This document shows positions 57,504-64,000 of a stretch of 64,000 nt of DNA, one piece after another. The stretch lies in assembly GCA_930367215.1 (NCBI GenBank), contig OV884056.1, positions 54,560,308 through 54,624,307 on the forward strand, in the 5' to 3' direction. Position 1 is the first letter of the stretch; every line of letters starts with the position of its first letter. Both the position numbers and the translations under genes were made by a program. This DNA is from Pollenia angustigena (taxonomy: Eukaryota > Arthropoda > Insecta > Diptera > Polleniidae). Below the pieces are notes generated by a model that saw only the letters and a list, made by a program, of their open reading frames with translations, was not told where the DNA came from and searched no databases.

Positions 57504-58258
57504 CAGCGTTGCCATTTTGGTGCCAGTCGGGTATTTTTGGTGCTTTTTTGAAAAGCGGGTATTTATAGTGCTTTTAACAATTTCTCACAGTGCTTTTAAG
57601 CGCCTTTTTAAAAGAATGAAACGTTGCACTTTTTAGCGTTGACAACATATTTAGTAATCGTAATAAAAACAATGTATTTTGGTAAACATTTTTTGAAAGA
57701 TGTAGATACTGTTTCAAAAGTAGAAAATGGCTTAGAAAATATAAGGAATTGTTTAAAACAATGCAGTCGGAAACCGTACAAAAAAAACGCAAAGACTTTA
57801 AAAACAAAAAAAGAGCCGTAGCTTGGTATTAGCAAAGTGTTAAATAAATTAAAAACAGCTGACAGTAATTGCTTTTATAACGAACGTTGTGTAACCTGTC
57901 ATTTTTCATGCGCTTTTCTATTACTTTAAAACGGTTTTATGGCCAATTCAAACTCAGCTGATGATGATCCAAATGGTTTCGATGATATTATTTTTATTAA
58001 AGATTTAAAAATGTTTATATACAAATGTAAATGTATTTATGATTTAATCTTAAATGAAAATGGCCCACATAAACGCCGTCGCATTTGTTTTAAATTTTGG
58101 AGTTATATAATATTCGGCACAGCGGAATGCAACTTGTTATGTGTTTAATTAAATTGTAAAAATAGCTTAGTGCTTTTTTACGCTTTTTTTTTTTTGCTCG
58201 AAATAGTGCTTTTTTAAATTTTAAAGTGCTTTTTGCTCTCAAAAAGTTGGCATCACTG
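57504..58258. mobile_element. hAT-type element
   Basis: Ends CAGCGTTGCCATTTTGG and, inward from the right, CAGTGATGCCAACTTTT. Flanks AGGCCTAG and AGACCTAG agree at 7 of 8. Arms repeat AGTGCTTTT. Short plus-strand frames at 57624-57821 and 57939-58148 (the second with SADDDPNGFDDIIF) are unidentified and could be remnants of a coding segment. Confidence 0.8.
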
Positions 58259-58266
58259 AGACCTAG

Positions 58267-59930
58267 GGTAATAGAAAACTGCTAAATAGTTCGTAACCAT
58301 CAAGTAGAAAATCTGTAAAAACTACAGGGTGTAAAATATCAGCTCAAAAATCGTAACTTAAAATTTTTTTTTTGTAATTTGACTTTATAACGTGAACTTT
58401 TATTACTTTTTTTTTTTTGTAAACCTAATATTTGTTATTAAAAAAAATGAACTGTTAATAAAAAACAAATTCTTTCATATTCTCACAATTAGCATACAAA
58501 TTTTTGATTCTATTTTTATATTAATTTTCTTGAGAAAAGTATAAAAATCACATAAAAACAGAAAGCAAAAACCAATTCATGTATTTTTAGCTTTAGACAA
58601 CAAGTTCTTTACACTCTCATGACACAGTCACTCACTTTAATGTACCAACACCACTACCACATGACACATGCTCTGCTTTGAAAGTGCTACTGACAAAAAA
58701 TCATCATCATCATATGTATGTTGGGTATATTTTACTAAAATTTTTAGTCTGGTTGTTGCTGTAATGTGAGTACTTACAACTTACACTTGTTCCTCAAACT
58801 CATACCCCAGTTGTGGTTGTATGGTGGTACTCTGGTACTGTTGGACTTTTTTGGTTTTTTGTTTGTCGTACATATGTATGTATGTATTATGTTGTTATTT
58901 TACTTCATTACATTCTGATTTTTCATATTCGTTTAATGTGTTCTAACTTGATTTTTCTTCTTTTCTTTTTTTAATTTTTCCGGCCAAAAGGCGTTTGGCC
59001 TCGATGTGGTTTTAAAAATTTTTGCTTCCTTATTATTATGTATGATATAATTTTCTTTGTGACTTTAAATACAGAACTTTGAATAATTAATTATTTTTTA
59101 ATTTATAATTGTAAGCTTTCAAATAAATTAACAGAAATTTGTATAATTTTCATGTTAATTAAAATTTATTCTTCATAAACATCAAAATTAAAGCGCAATC
59201 GTCTGATATTTGTGTAAAACTAAATACCAAAAAACCGCTAAACACTGCTAGAAAACAGTTAGTTTTTAAAACAGCTTTTTTTGTTGTTGTTGCCATTCTA
59301 TGTGAATAACAATTTAAAGAAGAGGAACTATGGAAAGTGTTGCCAACTTAACTAGAAAGGATTCATGCTAAATTTGTAATGTAAATAAAATTAAATACCG
59401 TCGTTTGAACACATAATTTTTTTAAATAAAAATTATAGTTTTTAAAAGAAATATTTTAATATATAGTCATATTTAAATAATTTTTATTTTTAATATATTG
59501 ATTTAAATCAGATATTTGTGTTAGAGTAAAAAGCAGATATTGCTTAAAGGACTACACTACACAGACACAGTTTTTTTGCAGCCATAATTGTTTTTTTGTT
59601 AGCTTTCTCTGTAACACACCGTCTTGACAAGCCATCTGTATGTTCAAACAACAAACAATGTTATGTGCACACGTTAATTTGGACTATTAAGACTGCTGTG
59701 GTCCAGGTTTTAATCTTGTTGAAACAGCGTTGTTCATGGATATGTTCGCACAACGGTGTCTAACATCACTGCAGCATTGCCATATAAATAAATGTAATAT
59801 TGATTGTTGCATGTAAATATGGGCTGTTGTGTCATACGTATTAACCGAATCAAAGAACATGAACAATTATATGTCTGTAATTCTGCAAACGTTTTGCTTT
59901 TGTGCACACAACAATGGATTGTCGGTCTTT
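58267..59930. other. Unassigned stretch, possibly host sequence
   Basis: Contains CATCATCAT triplets near 58700, GTATGTATGT near 58870 and many ACAC/GTGT words, but no paired element ends. No coding exon was recognised. Confidence 0.4.
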
Positions 59931-60892
59931 ACCCTGCAGGAAATGTCACTAGTGAATCTATAATGATTCACTATTGACATAGTCACCAGTGCTAGTGACT
60001 TATTATTATTTACAATAGACATTTAACATGTGCGTGTCATTGGAAATCTACTACTGACTAGGTAGTTCCTTTGGGAACATATGTAGGCATTGGAACAAGA
60101 GAATCGCTAGTACATTTTAGTAAAAATAGTCTACATTTTTTGTAACAATACGAAATCAATAAAAAAAAAGATTGTTATCTTTTTTTATTATTTCTTCAAC
60201 TTTTAAAGGAATTGTACTTCTCAGTTGCTATTGATTAAATCTTTAACGTACTAAAGCCAAATATAGTGGCAAATGTACACCCCTATCGCGAATGTTATGG
60301 GAATATGTTATATGGGAGCAAACCTATATTCCCATCCCCAACAAATCAGTATCGCAAATATTTTGGGAGTTATAATTACTATTGTGAATTATTTGTTAGT
60401 ATTTTATAAACAAACGTCTCTATTGTGAATATCGTGTCAATGCTTGTATTGTGAAAGAAAAATATACAAAATAAAATACTAATAAAAATATAATAAAATA
60501 AATAATGAAGTGTTTATGTTCATTTTCTTAATTAAAACTCCTTCAATAAAAGAAAAAAAAAATTTAATTGAGTCCTACTTTAGAATACAAATTAAAATTT
60601 ACATGTTCCCTTCTCGTTCACATTAACACTTGTTGGGAATTTATTTAGTAAAAATAATCGCGGGAGTAAACATTGGCGACGCCAAATTTTTTAAGTTTGG
60701 GAATTTATTCCCAAAAAATTTGTCATGGGAATCATTCACAATACAAAATAAAAAAATATGGGAATATTTTCATGGGAGTAGTCGTTTGCGATAGGGGTGG
60801 TAATGTAGTTTAGACACTTCGTTGTCAATATCACCAATGTAGTCGACAAAACTGGCGACTTGGAGACACTTGCACCCAGGTTTCCTTCAGGG
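59931..60892. mobile_element. Inverted-repeat element with ACCCTGCAGGAAA ends, interrupted
   Basis: ACCCTGCAGGAAATG and TTTCCTTCAGGGT form an imperfect inverted pair. The left arm holds the palindromic GTCACTAGTGAATC...GATTCACTATTGAC. The 60278-60799 element is inserted. The TSD is ambiguous (TTA against TAA). Confidence 0.5.
60278..60799. mobile_element. Inverted-repeat element with CACCCCTATCGC ends
   Basis: A perfect 12-bp inverted repeat CACCCCTATCGC / GCGATAGGGGTG. Flanks CAAATGTA and GTAATGTA agree at 6 of 8. Internal TGGGAATAT/TATTCCCA motifs recur in both orientations. No coding region. Confidence 0.65.
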
Positions 60893-61001
60893 TAACGCCA
60901 ACATTATTAAGAGTGTTGCCATTTTGACTCAAAGTAGTTAAGTAACTATTTTAAGCAAAATTTCGTCGCTTTAATTGCAGAATCGTAAAAATATGTTACG
61001 G

Positions 61002-61239
61002 CCATGTTCTGACAATAGCACGATTTGAAATCGCAAAATGCCAGATTTATGTTATGGTGTTCTTAAACTGGTGCTGGCGATCTGCCATAGTTTCTTACAA
61101 ATAGTCTAGTTCCCTTGAGCAATTCTGATACATATTTGAAGTCGCCAAACTATTTGCTTTTTCGATTTAAGGAACACCTTTTATGCGATTTTAAGTCAGT
61201 ATCGCCAATGCTAAGCGTTTTGCGATTGTCAGAATATAT
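61002..61239. mobile_element. MITE with TTCTGACAAT ends, copy 2
   Basis: TTCTGACAATAGCACGATTT at the left and GCGATTGTCAGAA at the right are inverted. It is colinear with 11316-11541. The centre has AGTTTCTTACAAATAGTC and other blocks not shared. Confidence 0.65.
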
Positions 61240-61379
61240 CCGATATTAAAAATTAATATTTAAAAATTAAACTTAAAGAAAAATCGTTTAAATTATTATG
61301 GAAAATTTTCACAACAACTGGAGAATAAAACTTAGGCCACAAATATTTTTTTTATTTTTCGCCGTTGCTCTGAAAATTA

Positions 61380-62150
61380 AATTGGAACAAGTAAGAGTGC
61401 TCGGCTGTAACGATTCTTTGATATCCTCCTATTTACCTATGGTAAACTATAGGCCGATATTCACGAAATTCGACAAAGTGAGTTATAGTCTTATAAAACC
61501 ATGACTGACCAAATTTTGTTATGATATAAAAATTCGTTATGGTTCAACGCGTACTAAATTTTTTCATACAGGCATGTTCTAAAAATCACTTTGTGAAAGT
61601 GATTTGAAATCACAAAAAAGGTGTTCTGGACAAAAAGCTTTTTTCATAACCTGGCGTTTACATTTTCCAGTACTGGCAAGACAGTAGCAATACATGCAAA
61701 CCTTTTCACTAATACATGCACACTTTTCCAACTGTCTTCTCTACTGTCTAGCAAATTTTGCAGACAGTAAAATTGGACAGTGATTTGAAATTTGCTAACA
61801 GTAATTTGCAATCTTGTGATTTATGAACATGCCTGACAGAGTAGGCTTAACATGAGATATATGGTAAAATATGAACCGATCTGCACGAAAGTTGACAGTG
61901 TGATTTATAGTCATATAAAACAGTTACAGACCTAAAATTATTGCAAAGCATTATTTGTTACAGTCTTAGGCGTACTCAAATGTTTTCAAGAGTGGGTTTA
62001 AATATTTGGCCTATATTAACTTATGGACTGATCTTAATGAAATTTTGTGGTATGATTTCTAGTGATGAACATATAACGAATATATGCAAAGTCTTATATC
62101 AATTTGTGAATTCCGCCATTATTTTTGCTAGTTTTTATTGTTCAACATTT
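61380..62150. repeat. Dispersed non-coding repeat
   Basis: Carries recurring blocks (AGGCCGATATTCACGAAATT, GAACCGATCTGCACGAAAGT, GAGTTATAGTC/GATTTATAGTC) spaced a few hundred bases apart, so it is internally repeated, and related to 26060-26540. Interrupted by the element at 61569-61835. Confidence 0.5.
61569..61835. mobile_element. Inverted-repeat element with CAGGCATGTTC ends
   Basis: CAGGCATGTTCTAAAAATCAC and GTGATTTATGAACATGCCTG are inverted. The interior at about 61650-61790 resembles the CCTAGCGTTTACA-type MITE family (AACCTGGCGTTTACATTTT), suggesting a nested or chimeric copy. Confidence 0.55.
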
Positions 62151-62299
62151 TAATTTAATTTTGCTGGATTTAAATACCAAACTAGAAAAATTGTACATCA
62201 ATATTTTTCTTTTCCTTTGAGTCATACGAAAGAGATCGTGATTTCAACAGACGGATATGTAAAAATCGACTTAGACTTACTTAGATGTCTTAGATGAAT

Positions 62300-62385
62300 A
62301 TTGAAGAAGTTTCACACTGAATGACAAAATTAGTATACCCTCATCACAACTATGTAGTTGTGGTGGAGAGTATAACAACGATGTT
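62300..62385. repeat. Dispersed repeat terminus
   Basis: The block GTATACCCTCATCACAACT followed by AGTTGTGGTGGAGAGTATAAC is a short hairpin. I associate TATACCCTC...GAGTATA-type blocks with repeats in calyptrate fly genomes, from memory only. Confidence 0.45.
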
Positions 62386-64000
62386 TTAAACAGATATCTG
62401 CAAACAATTGGCCTTTAAGGCTTTCAGAAAACATGGCTTTTAGTCACCTTTATCATATGCTTATTTAGACGAACATTTGTACATACAAGCAGTCGTGATA
62501 AAAAAAAATTAAGGTCAGTTTTTGCAACAAAAACGCCTACCACGATATCATTTTCGTAATAGATTTGTAAACAGTGTCGTATTTGTGTCGTTTTTGCTAA
62601 AAACGCCAAAACCGATAAGGGTGAATAAATAAATTCATTAAATTTTAATTTCCTTTGAATATTTTTGATCGCCACGACATGATTTTTTTTAGATATAAAG
62701 GAAATTTATTTTGAACTTTTTCTTCTTTTCCATCACTGTTTCATCATTTTGTTGCTGTCATTAACTTGTTTCTTCTTTACTTTTTCCATGTGCATAAAAA
62801 TCTATTTTTATCATTAGAAAAAATACCGGCTAATAAACACCCAGCACTGTGACAGAATGTAAAAGTCTCTTAAATTAAACTAAAAAAAAAAAAAAAAAAA
62901 TACGCAGACGACACCTATTTCTCCAGTTTTTTTTTTTTTTTTAGTTTTTAATACTTTTTCCTAAAAATGTTTTATTTTATAGTCTTTAAAAAAAAGAATT
63001 AAATAGAAAACAAAATAAACTACAAAACACGGCGATGAATGTACGATAAATATGTCCCAACATTTGTTAAACGAACTTAAAAAAAAAACAATAGAGCTGC
63101 GTTTGTTAATGAGTTCATTTGCATTACAATTTACTAGAGAATGGAAAAACACAACTAAAGCGTTAAAACGGCATAAATAAATAAATTATTGAATGTTGTT
63201 TCAAATATTTTCGCGAATTAAAAGACGATTTTGAAACAAATTTGAATAATTTGCAACAGATTTGAAGATTTATTAGGAGTTACCTTATAAATGCTCAATA
63301 CTATTAAGATATATTTTCATGATTTTATCTAAATTAGATTGAGATTTAAATAAAAATTTTTTTTTTTTGAAATTGAAGTCTGTGTCTTTGATTTCTGTCA
63401 TACCTTAATTATTTGTTTCTATTGACGTTTTTTATTTGTTTCCCTTTTGTAATTGGATTGTTTTGTTTTAAATATTAAAAAAAAAAAATTGATTATGTGC
63501 TTAATCACTTTACAATCAGTTTTAATTGTTGTTAAAGTCTAACCACAATCCATCATACACACACAACCTAAACAGATATTTTATAGTATTTATTTGAAAT
63601 ATTTTCATGCTCAAGTTGCCACTTTAAAATTTTACAAAAAAAGCATTACTTTGGAACTAAACACTGATGAAAATGATTTAAAACAAAACATATAAAAAAA
63701 TACATGATTTATTGGCAAATAAATTTTTTTCAGAGAGTAATTACTATATTCAGCACAGAAAAAAATATCTCAAGAAAATATTTAACAACACAGGTTGTTA
63801 AAAATATAATTTTTGTTCAACAAACTTTTTGTTTGATTCAATGAAAAAATTTATCAAATATACTTTGCAAAATAGCATTCAATAAAACATATTTAATAAC
63901 GAAATATTTAAATATTTCTTGATATTCAATAAAACAAATATTTGAATCAACGTTAAAACAGTATTTTTACAACTCTTGCCCATTTTATATTAGGTCATAA
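62386..64000. other. Unassigned AT-rich stretch to window end
   Basis: Homopolymer runs near 62882 and 62925 and short frames only. A CACAGAAAAAAATAT terminus at about 63755 suggests another member of the CACAGAAA family running off the window. Confidence 0.4.

Overview
The window looks like non-coding, repeat-dense DNA from an insect, most likely a higher (calyptrate) fly. The grounds are strong AT-richness, CAG/CAA triplet runs, abundant hAT, Tc1/mariner, Helitron and piggyBac-type debris, and dispersed motifs I associate with calyptrate flies. That last point is recollection, not a search. I found no host protein-coding gene, no rRNA and no tRNA gene. The only long open frame (27616-28761) is a retrotransposon reverse transcriptase. 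The window is probably intergenic or inside a large intron.

Most of the assignable sequence is transposable elements that I delimited from the sequence itself by terminal inverted repeats (TIRs) plus target-site duplications (TSDs). There are eleven clear or probable hAT-type elements with 8-bp TSDs, exact or nearly so: 416-2279, 4934-5565, 9153-11090, 10208-10789, 11857-12691, 14405-15116, 24521-25447, 25489-26038, 42107-43686, 51133-53497 and 57504-58258. A twelfth, 9713-10910, is more tentative. Also present are a Tc1 element with an IR/DR end structure (6251-7575), a second Tc1 relic (18200-18725), three relics of one DD41D mariner family (18740-19150, 27200-27291, 50484-53725), a pogo-like element (46677-47482), TTAA-flanked piggyBac-type elements, TAA/TTA-flanked Harbinger-type MITEs, Helitrons with CTAG ends, two non-LTR retrotransposon insertions and a tRNA-derived SINE family.

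Nesting is the main feature of the layout. From left to right: 0.4-2.3 kb holds three levels (hAT, TA element, TTAA MITE). 9.1-11.1 kb holds three levels of hAT-like elements. 11.9-12.7 kb is a hAT interrupted by a TTA-flanked MITE, and an uninterrupted relative at 25.5-26.0 kb shows the empty site. 27.4-29.0 kb is a MITE split by a LINE. 40.2-42.0 kb is a foldback element inside another inverted-repeat element, both with 9-bp TSDs. 50.5-53.7 kb is a mariner split by a hAT that itself carries a MITE.

The most unusual object is the inner foldback element at 40661-41661. Its core is two head-to-head arrays of an 82-bp unit (four copies, then three inverted copies). The unit is far more GC-rich than the surroundings and carries its own CCGGCC/GGCCGG palindrome. 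All coordinates come from reading by eye. Family names rest on TIR/TSD signatures and short protein motifs, so assignment to named families is inference.
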